Of a stretch of 64,000 bases of DNA, positions 27,751 to 36,466 are shown one piece after another. The position numbers and the translations under genes were made by a program. The notes under the pieces were generated by a model, which was not told the origin of the DNA, ran no database searches, and was given only the letters and a program-made list of their open reading frames with translations. The stretch is from Erythrobacter sp. (GTDB lineage Bacteria; Pseudomonadota; Alphaproteobacteria; Sphingomonadales; Sphingomonadaceae). The stretch spans positions 62,001-126,000 of the forward strand of contig DAICXZ010000006.1 in the NCBI GenBank assembly GCA_027311945.1, read 5' to 3'. The first letter of the stretch is position 1. The number at the start of each line of letters is the position of its first letter.

Positions 27751-27822
27751 TGATGGTGCTTGTTAGCTTTCATCGCTCAGCCCGCAGCTTTGTGACCTTT
27801 TGAGGGCGAGCGGATCGCTGAT

Positions 27823-28554
27823 CTAACCCTGCGCCAGCCGCCGCTCAATCGCGGTCCATAGCTGGCGGAAACCCTTTGCGGCGGGAGAGTTGGGGGCGAA
27901 AGCGCCCACCGGCTCCTGCCGCACTGCGCATTGCTCGATAGAGCTTGCCTGGGGGATCACCGGCCAGTTTGGATTGGCCTCCAGCGCTTCGCGGTGCAGC
28001 GCGCGGCGGCGGTCGACCATCGACAGGACCGGCAGGATCGGCGGGTGGTTCTTGGTGTTGGCGCGAATTTCCTTGGCCACGATCTCGAAGGCACGCGCCG
28101 AGAGCGGCGAGGGTGGCAGCGGCACGATCACGCAGGTCGCCGCGCGCACCACCTGCGCGCTGATCTCGTTAAGAACCGGCGGGCAGTCGAGCACGATCCG
28201 CTCGTAGTCGCGGCTCAAGGTATCGGCGAGCTTGGCCAGCCGCTTCTTCTTGCCGATCCGCGCGAGCAGGCTGTCAAGTTCGCGCAGCGAGGCATCCGCA
28301 GGCAGCAGGTCGAGGAGGTCATAGCCGCTTTGCCAGATCAGGCTGGCGGGGTCAGCATCGCGGTCGAAGATCGCACCAGCGGCGGCGCGCTTCTGCGTAT
28401 CGATGCCGAACAGGAAGCCCGATCCGCCCGCCGCATCGAGATCCCACAGCAGCGTGCGCCGGCGCGAGACCATGGCCGAGAACCAAGCGAGGTTTGCCGC
28501 GATGGTTGTTTTCCCCACGCCGCCTTTCACGCTGTAGACTGCAATGACCGCCAT
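27823..28554 (-). CDS. ParA/MinD-family ATPase, orphan
   Basis: A 243-aa P-loop ATPase with the deviant Walker A KGGVGKTT (residues 10-17), LLWDLDAAGGSGF as the switch/A' motif, and VLDCPPVLNEIS as Walker B. The sequence fits the short chromosomal ParA-like group, and no parB or centromere-like repeat is next to it. Such orphans position proteins (chemotaxis arrays, carboxysomes, flagella) or segregate DNA. The presence of a che operon in the same window is suggestive but 14 kb away. It is convergent with ftsH. Confidence 0.88.
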   Translation of the reverse strand: MAVIAVYSVKGGVGKTTIAANLAWFSAMVSRRRTLLWDLDAAGGSGFLFGIDTQKRAAAGAIFDRDADPASLIWQSGYDLLDLLPADASLRELDSLLARIGKKKRLAKLADTLSRDYERIVLDCPPVLNEISAQVVRAATCVIVPLPPSPLSARAFEIVAKEIRANTKNHPPILPVLSMVDRRRALHREALEANPNWPVIPQASSIEQCAVRQEPVGAFAPNSPAAKGFRQLWTAIERRLAQG

Positions 28555-28644
28555 CGGAGTTCCTTCCGCTCATGCTTAGAGCGGCAAAGTGACTTCCGAT
28601 CAATTGCTGCGCGCGAAACCGTGCCACCGCCGGACAAACGAAAA

Positions 28645-28668
28645 GGGCCGCAGCTTGCGCCGCGGCCC
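28645..28668 (-). terminator. Rho-independent terminator of rpoZ
   Basis: On the minus strand GGGCCGC pairs with GCGGCCC around a 10-nt loop and is followed by TTTTCGTTTG. It lies 26 nt past the rpoZ stop, in the right orientation to end that transcript. Confidence 0.7.
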
Positions 28669-28693
28669 CTTCTCTATTTCGCTTGAAACTGGT

Positions 28694-29038
28694 TCAGCCC
28701 TCGTAGTCGCCGCCGATCGAGGTCGAGCGGGCCGGGGCCGCAGCCGAGAGGCGCATGGCTTCGGCAGACTGGCTCAGCGAGCCGATGTCGTCGGCTTCGT
28801 CTTCCTCGTCGGGCAGCACGCGCTGGAGCGACTGAGTGAGCGATTCCTGCAGGTGCTTGGGCTTCACGGTCTGCTCGGCGATTTCGCGCAGGGCCACGAC
28901 CGGGTTCTTGTCACGGTCACGGTCGACGGTCAGCTCGGCACCGCCCGAGATTTCCCGCGCACGCTGGGCGGCAAGCAGGACGAGATCGAAACGGTTGGGA
29001 ACTTTGTCGACGCAATCTTCGACGGTAACGCGCGCCAT
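28694..29038 (-). CDS. rpoZ: DNA-directed RNA polymerase omega subunit
   Basis: 114 aa from the ATG at 29038 (GGAG about 7 nt upstream). It matches the omega core: [29 protein letters not shown], then [16 protein letters not shown]. Omega helps fold and hold the beta-prime subunit and affects ppGpp response. The C-terminal tail, rich in Asp/Glu and Ser, is longer than in E. coli, as in other alphaproteobacteria. No spoT or gmk is adjacent. Confidence 0.95.
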   Translation of the reverse strand: MARVTVEDCVDKVPNRFDLVLLAAQRAREISGGAELTVDRDRDKNPVVALREIAEQTVKPKHLQESLTQSLQRVLPDEEDEADDIGSLSQSAEAMRLSAAAPARSTSIGGDYEG

Positions 29039-29173
29039 AGGGCACTCCAATCAAGCGGGTTGTCCGGAAAGTCCTGCCAGATACGGGCAGCAAGGCCGAG
29101 AGTCAAGAATTCGCATTGGCCGCGCGGGCGTGCTAGCGCCGGAACTCCGCGATAGCCAGGCCATTGGAACAGC

Positions 29174-29698
29174 ATGACCCGTACCCTCCCGCTTTTGTTT
29201 GCCCCCTTGTTTCTCGCCGCCTGCAATCAGAGCGCGCCCGATCAGCCCGTGGCCAGCGAGGCGCCAACTGCGTCTGCCGCCGCGGGTGCAAGCATGGCCG
29301 GGGGGCAGAGCGCGCCGATCATGCTCGACGTGATCATGCCCGAGGATCTTGCGGCCGAGCCGCTGGAAGGCGAGCTCGGCTGTTCATTCAGCTTCAGCCG
29401 CTCCGACGATCCGCTGCTGGTGGCCAAGGGCGTGGTCGATAGTCAAAGCCAGGCGATGGGCGCGGTGAAGATTGACGGGACGGTGATGCGCCTCGCCAAG
29501 GAGGGCAAGGGCGGCTTCGGCGACATGCCCGATGGCGCTTCGTTCACCAACGGTACGGTGAGCGCAAGGGTAGAGGTGACGGGCGAGGCCGATCCCGGCG
29601 CAGCGCCGAGCGAGAGCCCGCTGAAGACCGCCCGCCTCACCATCGCGCGCGGCACCCGCCAGATCGTGATCGACGGGTTTTACGCCTGCGCGCCGTGA
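29174..29698 (+). CDS. Conserved-type lipoprotein, unknown function
   Basis: A 174-aa protein with a lipoprotein signal (LLFAPLFLAAC, lipidated Cys17) and a low-complexity Ala/Ser spacer (about 20-45). A beta-rich globular part contains GCSFSFSRSDDPLLVAKG and repeated short strands ending in DGFYACAP; two Cys (about 90 and 172) could pair. It lies between rpoZ (divergent) and rlmJ (convergent). No enzyme motif is seen. GGAACAG precedes the ATG. Confidence 0.75.
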   Translation: MTRTLPLLFAPLFLAACNQSAPDQPVASEAPTASAAAGASMAGGQSAPIMLDVIMPEDLAAEPLEGELGCSFSFSRSDDPLLVAKGVVDSQSQAMGAVKIDGTVMRLAKEGKGGFGDMPDGASFTNGTVSARVEVTGEADPGAAPSESPLKTARLTIARGTRQIVIDGFYACAP

Positions 29699-29712
29699 CG
29701 GCTTTCTGATGG

Positions 29713-30540
29713 TTATCCCAACCAATCCGCCGCAAGCTTACCCCGATGCCCCTCAGGCGCGAGCGCGGTGCGCAGGGCCTCCAGCAAAGGCGGCAGCGCC
29801 TCGGTGAAGGCGTAGGGCGGGTTGACGATATGAAGGCCTGCGCCGTTATAGATGCCGGGCTGCTCGCTATCGTACAACCAATGTTCCACGCAGAGAAACT
29901 TCCCGATGCCGAGCTTGCGGAGTTGGTCCTTCCTCCGCTCATGCGTGGCGCGGTCTTTCAGCGGATACCAGATCACCGTTACCCCATGTGCCCACTTGCG
30001 GTGCACCGCTGCCAGGGTGGTCGTGATCCGTTCGCGTTCGTCTGTCTTTTCATAGGGCGGGTCGACCACCACCACCCCGCGCGGAGTTCGCGGCGGCGTC
30101 AGCGCCAGCCACAACTCATAGGCATCGCGCTGATGCACGGCGGCGGGGGTGTCGCGCATCACGCTGCGCAGGGCAGCGGCGTCCTCGGGATGTTTTTCGT
30201 TGAGGATGAGAAAATCCTGCGGGCGCAGGAGCTGCGCCAGAACTTGCGGCGAACCGGGGTAGAGGCGCGGCTCGGCGTCCTTATTCACCGCCTGCACGGC
30301 GGCGCGGTAGTCATCAAGCAAGGGGTTCGGATCGGCCAATGCCCGCAGCACGCCCTGCGCCGCTTCGCCGGTGCGCTGCGCCTGATCGCCGATCAGATCA
30401 TAGAGGCCGCACCCGGCATGGGTGTCGATAAGGGTCAGCGCGCTCTGCTTCTGCTGCAAGGCCCGCACGAGAGCGATGAGCAGGCTGTGTTTCACGACAT
30501 CGGCGCTGTTGCCGGCATGGAAGGCATGACGATAGTTCAC
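29713..30540 (-). CDS. rlmJ: 23S rRNA (adenine(2030)-N6)-methyltransferase
   Basis: A 275-aa enzyme matching the RlmJ (ComJ) family from its first residues (MNYRHAFHAGNSADVVKH). Other motifs are LIDTHAGCGLYDL, the SAM-binding acidic residue region, and the catalytic VVVDPPYEKTDE, the N6-adenine methyltransferase DPPY motif. It methylates A2030 of 23S rRNA in the peptidyl-transferase region. It is not obviously in an operon; dnaB starts 1.56 kb upstream on the same strand and ends 35 nt before it. Confidence 0.95.
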   Translation of the reverse strand: MNYRHAFHAGNSADVVKHSLLIALVRALQQKQSALTLIDTHAGCGLYDLIGDQAQRTGEAAQGVLRALADPNPLLDDYRAAVQAVNKDAEPRLYPGSPQVLAQLLRPQDFLILNEKHPEDAAALRSVMRDTPAAVHQRDAYELWLALTPPRTPRGVVVVDPPYEKTDERERITTTLAAVHRKWAHGVTVIWYPLKDRATHERRKDQLRKLGIGKFLCVEHWLYDSEQPGIYNGAGLHIVNPPYAFTEALPPLLEALRTALAPEGHRGKLAADWLG

Positions 30541-30574
30541 TGTGCTTCAAAACCCTGACAGAGCCGTCGCCCCG

Positions 30575-32101
30575 CTACTCGTAACCGTAGTCCGAATAGT
30601 CCTTCATATTGGGTGAGGTGAACTTCGTGATCTCGGCCTGGAAGTGGAGCGGCACGTTGCCGGTCGAGCCGTGGCGCTGCTTGGCCACGATCAGCGTCGC
30701 CTTGTTGCGCAGTTCGAGATAACGCTCCTCCCACAGGCGATACTTCTCCTGAATGTCGGCCGAGCTGGTCTCGGTCGGCATTTCGGGGCGCACGGCCTCG
30801 TGATAGTAGTCGCCGCGGAAAATGAACCAGACCATGTCGGCGTCCTGCTCGATCGAGCCCGATTCGCGCAAGTCCGACAGCATCGGCTTCTTGTCCTCGC
30901 GCTGCTCGACCGCACGGCTCAGCTGCGAGAGCGCGATCACCGGCACGCTCAGCTCCTTCGCCAGGGTCTTCAACCCGCGGCTGATTTCCGAAATCTCGTT
31001 CACGCGGTTGTCGCTGGCGCGGCCCGAGCCTTGCAGCAGTTGCAGGTAGTCGACCACGATCAGCCCGATATCGTGCCGTCGCTTGAGCCGCCTTGCACGG
31101 GTGCGCAGCGCGCCGATGGTGAGGCCGGGGGTATCGTCGATATAAAGCGGCAACTCCGAAAGCCGGCGGCTGGCATTGGCGAGGCGCTGGAAGTCGTCAC
31201 GGTTGAGCTTACCCGACCGCAGCGCTTCGGACGAAATCTCGGCCTGCTCGGCAAGGATACGCGTGGCCAGCTGGTCGGCGCTCATTTCGAGGCTGAAGAA
31301 GGCGACCGGGCCGCCGAAGTTGTGCTGGCCGCCTTCGGCCTGCCAGCGCAGATGCTCCTCCGCACAGTTGAAGGCGATGTTGGTGGCGAGCGAGGTCTTG
31401 CCCATGCCGGGGCGTCCGGCGAGGATGATAAGGTCGGAATTGTGCAGGCCGGCAGTCTTGCGGTCGACCGAATCGAGGCCGGTGGTCTTGCCTGAAAGGC
31501 CGCCGCCCGAGTTCATCGCCGCCTCGGCCATCTTGATCGCGGTCAGCGCGGCTTCCTTGAAGCTGGTCGCCTCCGAGCCGGTCGACGCGCCTTCGGCCAC
31601 CTCAAACAGGCGCGCCTCGGCCCGCGAGATCTGGTTCAGCGGCTCGACTTCCTCGCTGGTGTCGAGCGCGCCTTCGACGAGGTCACGCCCCACGCTGACC
31701 AGTTCGCGCAGCAAGGCGAGGTCGTAAATCTGCTGGGCCAGTTCGCGCGGGGCGAGCAGGCCTTGGCCATCGGCGGTGAGCTGCGCGAGATAGGCGGTGC
31801 CCCCCAGCTCAGCGAGGGCCGGGTCGTTTTCGAACAATGGCTTCAGAGTCACCGGCGTCACCACCATCTGGCGGTCGAGCTGGTTCTGGATGCGGTCCAT
31901 GATCTTGCCGTGGACCGGGATGAAGAAGTGGTCGGGCCGAATCGGCACGGTCATTTCTTCGAGCAGGCGGTTGTCGATCAGCAGCGCGCCGAGAAAGGCG
32001 GCCTCCGCTTCGGGGTTGGCCGGCAGCGCGCGCCCGGCGGGCGTCTGGACACTGGCGGCGGCAGGGCCTGCGGAGCGGATGAGCAGATCTTCGGCGGACA
32101 T
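30575..32101 (-). CDS. dnaB: Replicative DNA helicase DnaB
   Basis: 508 aa from the ATG at 32101 after GAGGGGGCC; the longer open frame back to 32482 is not coding. The N-terminal helical domain (about 25-140) begins ALPANPEAEAAFLGALLID. The RecA-like motor has Walker A GRPGMGKTS, the Walker B region IVVDYLQLLQGSGR and ALSQLSRAVEQR (H3/H4). The C-terminus includes RDNKATLIVAKQRHGSTG-like residues (RNKATLIVAKQRHG). It unwinds DNA at the fork and recruits primase. Confidence 0.97.
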   Translation of the reverse strand: MSAEDLLIRSAGPAAASVQTPAGRALPANPEAEAAFLGALLIDNRLLEEMTVPIRPDHFFIPVHGKIMDRIQNQLDRQMVVTPVTLKPLFENDPALAELGGTAYLAQLTADGQGLLAPRELAQQIYDLALLRELVSVGRDLVEGALDTSEEVEPLNQISRAEARLFEVAEGASTGSEATSFKEAALTAIKMAEAAMNSGGGLSGKTTGLDSVDRKTAGLHNSDLIILAGRPGMGKTSLATNIAFNCAEEHLRWQAEGGQHNFGGPVAFFSLEMSADQLATRILAEQAEISSEALRSGKLNRDDFQRLANASRRLSELPLYIDDTPGLTIGALRTRARRLKRRHDIGLIVVDYLQLLQGSGRASDNRVNEISEISRGLKTLAKELSVPVIALSQLSRAVEQREDKKPMLSDLRESGSIEQDADMVWFIFRGDYYHEAVRPEMPTETSSADIQEKYRLWEERYLELRNKATLIVAKQRHGSTGNVPLHFQAEITKFTSPNMKDYSDYGYE

Positions 32102-32237
32102 GGCCCCCTCATGCGACCTCGTGGCCGCTGCGGCAAGGGGTGCACGCGGTTGCCCCCTTGTGGATAGCGGGGACGAAAAGCTCCCGTGTCCTTTCGCAAT
32201 TGCAATAAAGCCTTGGGAGAGGCACAGAGGCGCGACC

Positions 32238-32729
32238 ATGCTCGACCCCGCCATCAACCGTATTGCCAGCATCTCGCTCGACGAGGCCTCGGTGATCGCG
32301 CGTAGCGAGGATGTTGAGCGTGAGCGGCAGGTGGCGCTGCGCGATCTGGTGGAGGACAACCTGTTCCGCCCCTTGCGTGCCAGCGAGAACGGGCAGCAAG
32401 GGCCATGGCAGGTGCATCTGTCGGTGGTCGATGGGATGCTGGCCTGGAATCTCACCGATGGCGCGAACGAAAATGCGGGCACGATCGGGCTGGGGCTCGC
32501 GCGGATGAAGCGCCACGTGCGCGATTATTTCGCGATCTGCGACAGCTACTACAAGGCGCTGCGCCGCAATTCGGCGCAGGAGATCGAGACCATCGACATG
32601 GCGCGCCGGGCGATTCACGATCGGGGTACGCGCCAGTTGCTCGAATCGCTGGAAGGCAAGGTGGAGACCGACTTCACCACCGCGCGCCGCCTTTTCACGC
32701 TGATCTGCGTGCTGCATATCAGGGCCTGA
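32238..32729 (+). CDS. UPF0262 family protein
   Basis: A 163-aa protein matching the alphaproteobacterial UPF0262 family in length and sequence: ISLDEASVIARSEDVERERQ, LRASENGQQGPWQVHLSVVDGML and AIHDRGTRQLLESLEGKVETDF. It has no signal peptide or membrane helix. The family has no established function. Divergent from dnaB. The ATG at 32238 has GAGGCGCGACC upstream. Confidence 0.9.
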   Translation: MLDPAINRIASISLDEASVIARSEDVERERQVALRDLVEDNLFRPLRASENGQQGPWQVHLSVVDGMLAWNLTDGANENAGTIGLGLARMKRHVRDYFAICDSYYKALRRNSAQEIETIDMARRAIHDRGTRQLLESLEGKVETDFTTARRLFTLICVLHIRA

Positions 32730-32750
32730 GACGATCAAGAGGGGGCCGAC

Positions 32751-33449
32751 TTGGCCAGAAAGCGGAAAACACCCTGGCGCTTGCGCGCATTGGCGGCGCT
32801 GTTGCTGGTCGCGCTGGCGGCGGGCGGCTGGCTCTGGTGGCAGTCGCGCACCTGGCGGCCCGAGCGCACCGACTATCCGGTGCAGGGCGCATTGATCGGC
32901 GAGCGCGATGGCTTGGTCGATTTCGGCGCGCTCGATGCGGTGGGGGCGGACTTCGTCTATCTTGAGGCGAGCGCGGGCGAGAACGGGCGCGATGCGCAGT
33001 TCAGCCGAAACCTGGAGGCGCTGGCTGGCAAGGACATGCCGCACGGTGCCGTCCATGCCTACGATCCGTGCATTCCGGCCGAGCGGCAATCGGCCAACTT
33101 CGTCACCATCGTGCCGCGCGATGCCCGGATGCTGCCGCCGGTGATCGCGCTTGAGAAGCTGCCCAGCGCCTGCGGCAATCCGGTGCTCGAGGCGGCGCTC
33201 GAAAGTGAGCTGACAACCTTCATCAATCAGGTCGAGAACCATACCGGGCAGCCGGTGGTGCTGCAGGTGCCGCCCGCGTTCGAGGCGAAATACGGCATTT
33301 CCAAGCGGATCGAGCGCAACCTGTGGCTGACCCGCGACTGGTTCCAGCCCGACTATGCCGGGAGGCCGTGGACCTTGTGGACTGCCAATGCCCATCTCCA
33401 CAGCGCGCTGGCCCAAGAGCCGCTGCGCTGGGTGGTGGTGCAGCCATGA
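32751..33449 (+). CDS. Membrane-anchored GH25 lysozyme-like protein with altered catalytic motifs
   Basis: 232 aa from a TTG start with GAGGGGG 5 nt upstream. An N-terminal transmembrane/signal anchor (about 14-32) is followed by a GH25-like domain: GADFVYLEASAGENGRDAQFSRNLEAL in place of the family's F-x-Y-I-K-A-T-E-G region, and NLWLTRDWFQPDYAGRPWTLW near the end. The usual D-x-S at the start is GALIGERDG, and the D-V-E motif is read as LPPVIALEKL, so catalytic acids look missing or shifted. It may bind peptidoglycan without cleaving it. The stop overlaps cdd (ATGA). Confidence 0.65.
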   Translation: MARKRKTPWRLRALAALLLVALAAGGWLWWQSRTWRPERTDYPVQGALIGERDGLVDFGALDAVGADFVYLEASAGENGRDAQFSRNLEALAGKDMPHGAVHAYDPCIPAERQSANFVTIVPRDARMLPPVIALEKLPSACGNPVLEAALESELTTFINQVENHTGQPVVLQVPPAFEAKYGISKRIERNLWLTRDWFQPDYAGRPWTLWTANAHLHSALAQEPLRWVVVQP

Positions 33450-33847
33450 GTGTCTCGCGCGATGAATTGATGGCGGCGGCACGGGCGGCGGCGGAGGGGG
33501 CCTATGCGCCCTATTCGAAGTTCCACGTCGGTGCGGCGCTGGCCTTTGATGATGGCAGCGTGGTGAGCGGGGCCAATGTCGAGAACGTGAGCTACGGCCT
33601 GTCGCTCTGCGCCGAGACCGTGGCGGCGGGCAAGGCGATGAACGAGGGGCGGCGCGGCGGTCTGGTAGCCGTGGCGGTCAGCGGGCCGGAGACGCACGCC
33701 ATCACGCCTTGCGGACGTTGCCGGCAGGTGCTCGCCGAACTGGCCATGCTTGACGGCAGCGATCCGGTGGTCTGGTGCGACGGGCCGGAGGGCGTGCGCG
33801 AATTCCGCTTGTCGCAACTGCTGCCCGAAGCGTTTGCGGGGCTTTAG
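33446..33847 (+). CDS. cdd: Cytidine deaminase
   Basis: A 133-aa homotetrameric-type cytidine/deoxycytidine deaminase. Substrate-binding FHVGAALAFDDG and NVENVSYGLSLCAET hold the Cys-Ala-Glu catalytic motif. PCGRCRQVLAEL has the two further zinc Cys residues. It salvages pyrimidines to uridine. The ATG overlaps the stop of the GH25-like gene by 4 nt. Length matches the family. Confidence 0.94.
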   Translation: MSVSRDELMAAARAAAEGAYAPYSKFHVGAALAFDDGSVVSGANVENVSYGLSLCAETVAAGKAMNEGRRGGLVAVAVSGPETHAITPCGRCRQVLAELAMLDGSDPVVWCDGPEGVREFRLSQLLPEAFAGL

Positions 33848-33852
33848 CTCAG

Positions 33853-34377
33853 TTAGTCGGCCTGCGGCGTCCCGTCGCTAGCGTAGTTTTCGGTGCGCGA
33901 CACTGGCGCGGCCTTGCCCCATTCCGCCACCAGCGCATCGGCTGCCAGCAGATTGCCCATGAAACGCTGATACGAGGCGTCGCGGCAGCCCTGATTGTAG
34001 CTGATTTCCTCGGTGATGGAGCCACTGGTCCGCCGCAGCGTGCCGTAAAGGTCGTCGGTGCGGAATTGCTCGCAGTCGCGCGGGTTCGGGGCTGAGTCGG
34101 GCAGACCGGCCAGCAAGCCCTGAAGTTCGGCAAAGCCTCCTTCACCCGCGTCAAACTCGTGATAGCGCAGCTGATAGGGCCCGACCGGCCCCGGCTGGCC
34201 ACTGTCGTTCACGCGCTCGTACCAGCTGCCTTCGCCCTCCGGCCCGACCACCCAGCCTGAAACAACACGGCCCCAGCTGTTGGTGTCGTAAGCGATTCGC
34301 TCGACTGGACCGGTGCTGGCGGGTGTGGTCGCGCAGGCGCCCAGCAGTAGCGCGGCCAGCGGGGCGAATCGGATCAC
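33853..34377 (-). CDS. Putative lipoprotein, unknown function
   Basis: 174 aa from a GTG at 34377 that overlaps the stop of the upstream carboxypeptidase gene (GTGA) and follows GGAGGAGCGCG; this strong site decides the start over the longer frame to 34416. The signal ends in ALLLGAC (lipidated Cys). The body has no known motif; paired Cys in PRDCEQFR and [10 protein letters not shown] may bridge. Coupling to the M14 peptidase suggests related export or envelope work. Confidence 0.7.
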   Translation of the reverse strand: MIRFAPLAALLLGACATTPASTGPVERIAYDTNSWGRVVSGWVVGPEGEGSWYERVNDSGQPGPVGPYQLRYHEFDAGEGGFAELQGLLAGLPDSAPNPRDCEQFRTDDLYGTLRRTSGSITEEISYNQGCRDASYQRFMGNLLAADALVAEWGKAAPVSRTENYASDGTPQAD

Positions 34378-35510
34378 CCGCGCTCCTCCAGCCATTGCAG
34401 CAGTGTGCCCAGACAATCGCGCGCCAACAGGCGGCAGCGCTCGGGGCTCCAGCCCTGTGCCGGGTCGGGCAGGTCGTCATTGTCCTTGAACGGCATTTCG
34501 AGCGTCATCGAGACTGCCCCGAATCGCTCGGCCACCTGATTGGTACTCATCGACAGGTTGGCCCGGCCGGGGCGGGCAGCCGGATAGCCGAGCCTGCGCT
34601 GGAAATCGGGCGTGCGCCGGTCGAGCAGCTCGCGATAGCGCTCGTAATCGGCACCGAGCTTGTCGGTCCACGAGGGAATGCCTTCGAACCCGGCGATGAA
34701 GTTGGCGGCGATCGCCTCGTCGCCGTGAACGTCCATCGCGAAGTCCACACCGCTCTCGTCCATCGCATTGCGGATCGCCAGCACTTCGGGCGCGCGGTCG
34801 GCGGTGGGGTTCTCCCACTCGCGGTTCAGGTTCACCCCGGCGGCATTGGTGCGCAGGTGGCCGCGCGTACTGCCATCGGGGTTGCAGTTGGGAACGACGT
34901 GCAGGCGGCAGAGCTGGCGTAGCTTGCGCCCAATCGGATCGGCCAGGTCAGTCAGCAGGTCGAGCGCGCCCTCCATCCACCATTCGGCCATCGATTCGCC
35001 CGGATGCTGGCGGGCATAGAGCCACACCTGAAAATCGCCTTCGCCCATTTCGAGGCAGTCAAGCGGGCGCCCGTCGAACGTGGTGCCGAGCCGGCGGTGG
35101 GTCACGCCCTCGCTGGCGGCGGCCTCGGCAACGAGGTCGAAATGCCGTTCGAGCGAATAGGGTGCGAAATAGGCGAACGACACAAGGTCGCTGGCGGGAG
35201 TGTAGCGGATCGTCAGCGTGCCGTTGGCGGCGGCCTTGTCATAGGAGCTGTCGGCACGGCCCCAATACTCGCGGTCTTCCGAAACGCAGGCGCGGTAGCC
35301 GGGCCAGCCGTCGGGATAGGCGCTTTCCTCAAGGTTCTCGATCCTCAGCACCAGCTCGCGCCCCGCACAGCCCGAGACGCGGAAGTGGAACCATTGCGCG
35401 AACTCGCTTTGATGGTCGCGCTTGATTGCGAGCCGGGCCTCTGCGCCGTCGATGGCGAGCACCTGAATGTTGCCGCTGTCGAAGGCGGCGTCGATATGAA
35501 TGTCGGTCAT
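34374..35510 (-). CDS. M14-family zinc carboxypeptidase (cytosolic AGBL/Nna1-like type)
   Basis: 378 aa from the ATG at 35510. An N-terminal beta domain (about 1-125; [19 protein letters not shown] and FAYFAPYS) is followed by the M14 domain with zinc ligands in [12 protein letters not shown] (His and Glu), substrate residues [23 protein letters not shown], and DVHGDE holding the third His. The late EMPFKDN region carries the usual catalytic Glu. This N-domain arrangement is that of bacterial relatives of cytosolic carboxypeptidase. No signal peptide is visible. Coupled to the downstream lipoprotein. Confidence 0.9.
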   Translation of the reverse strand: MTDIHIDAAFDSGNIQVLAIDGAEARLAIKRDHQSEFAQWFHFRVSGCAGRELVLRIENLEESAYPDGWPGYRACVSEDREYWGRADSSYDKAAANGTLTIRYTPASDLVSFAYFAPYSLERHFDLVAEAAASEGVTHRRLGTTFDGRPLDCLEMGEGDFQVWLYARQHPGESMAEWWMEGALDLLTDLADPIGRKLRQLCRLHVVPNCNPDGSTRGHLRTNAAGVNLNREWENPTADRAPEVLAIRNAMDESGVDFAMDVHGDEAIAANFIAGFEGIPSWTDKLGADYERYRELLDRRTPDFQRRLGYPAARPGRANLSMSTNQVAERFGAVSMTLEMPFKDNDDLPDPAQGWSPERCRLLARDCLGTLLQWLEERG

Positions 35511-35512
35511 GC

Positions 35513-36103
35513 TTAGTCTACCTGGATGGTTTCGCCGGACACTCCGGGGAAGTTGCTGAACAGCGCAGCGGCCAGCCGCGTTGCAGCGGCACTTTGTTCG
35601 GCATAGTCGCTGTTGGCGCTGGCGGTCATCTGGGCGCGGCCCTCCCACAGGTTCGCGCCGCCGGCCGAGGGGCGAATGGCGACGGCAAGGCGGGTGTCGA
35701 GCCGTTCGGCTGCGCGCGGCGTGAGGTCGAGCCCGATGCCTAGGCCAACACCCGAACCGTAGCTGCCGACCGAAGCGCCGCCTCCGACGCTCACCGGGCG
35801 GCGGCCCGCATCCGGATCGTCGACAAACTGTTCGAGCGTTACCTGCGCCACCTGCGCGCCGCCGCTGGGCCGCACGCTATAGCCAAGGCTCGCCAGTTCA
35901 CGCTCCACCGCCGTGCGATAGACCGATTCGTTGGGCGAGCGTTGGAGGCCGGAGCCAAATTCCACCGAGATGGTGCCTGCGCCCAGCTGCGCCGGTGCTT
36001 CGCCGACGAAGCGCGTCACTTCCACCGGCGAGACATAGGCAGGCGCAGCGCAGGCCGCGAGCCCGGCGCTGGCGAGGAGGATTGAGCAGGTTCTCCAGAT
36101 CAT
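35513..36103 (-). CDS. DUF4136-like lipoprotein
   Basis: 196 aa from the ATG at 36103 (AAGGG upstream). The lipoprotein signal ends [10 protein letters not shown] (Cys18). The mature part has repeated Gly/Ser ([23 protein letters not shown]) and a final strand region [13 protein letters not shown], as in the DUF4136 family of periplasmic lipoproteins. Its stop is 2 nt from the carboxypeptidase start on the same strand, so the three minus-strand genes from 36103 to 33853 form one unit. Function unknown. Confidence 0.72.
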   Translation of the reverse strand: MIWRTCSILLASAGLAACAAPAYVSPVEVTRFVGEAPAQLGAGTISVEFGSGLQRSPNESVYRTAVERELASLGYSVRPSGGAQVAQVTLEQFVDDPDAGRRPVSVGGGASVGSYGSGVGLGIGLDLTPRAAERLDTRLAVAIRPSAGGANLWEGRAQMTASANSDYAEQSAAATRLAAALFSNFPGVSGETIQVD

Positions 36104-36205
36104 GATATACAAACCCTTGGTGCGATCCCTTGTTCCGTTATGCGTTAGCAGGGTTGGGCTTGACTTTCACCGCCGCCGACCATATTTCGCCCGCCAGAGA
36201 TTTGC

Positions 36206-36237
36206 GGCACCGGATCCCTGCTTTCCGGTGCCTTTTC
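36206..36237 (+). terminator. Hairpin plus T-run just upstream of rpmJ
   Basis: GGCACCGGA (36206-36214) pairs with 36224-36232 (TCCGGTGCC) and is followed by TTTTC. It sits 16 nt before the rpmJ ATG in the same direction, with no gene to end on this strand, so it could act as an attenuator or mRNA leader hairpin rather than a plain terminator. Confidence 0.5.
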
Positions 36238-36253
36238 ATTTGGAAAGATCGCC

Positions 36254-36379
36254 ATGAAGATTCGTAACAGCCTCAAGTCGCTGAAGGGCCGCCATCGCGA
36301 TAACCGCGTGATTCGTCGCCGTGGCCGGACCTATGTGATCAACAAGACCAACCGTCGCTTCAAGGCCCGCCAAGGCTGA
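36254..36379 (+). CDS. rpmJ: 50S ribosomal protein L36
   Basis: A 41-aa basic protein with the zinc-free (C-minus) L36 pattern: [18 protein letters not shown] then [23 protein letters not shown]. The Cys residues of the zinc type are absent, as in many proteobacterial L36 paralogues. It sits alone, not in the spc operon, with a leader hairpin upstream and a terminator downstream. GGAAAG precedes the ATG. Confidence 0.96.
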   Translation: MKIRNSLKSLKGRHRDNRVIRRRGRTYVINKTNRRFKARQG

Positions 36380-36439
36380 TGCGCGCCGGTCCGCGATTCG
36401 TTCGCGGTCGGCTGGTCCTCGATCGGACACACAGAGATG

Positions 36440-36464
36440 GCCTCCGCGTGAGCGGGGGCTTTTT
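36440..36464 (+). terminator. Rho-independent terminator of rpmJ
   Basis: GCCTCCGC-GTGA-GCGGGGGC followed by TTTTT (one G:T pair in the stem). The 3' arm's GGGGG also lies about 8 nt before the next ATG and may serve as its Shine-Dalgarno. Confidence 0.75.
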
Positions 36465-36466
36465 CT

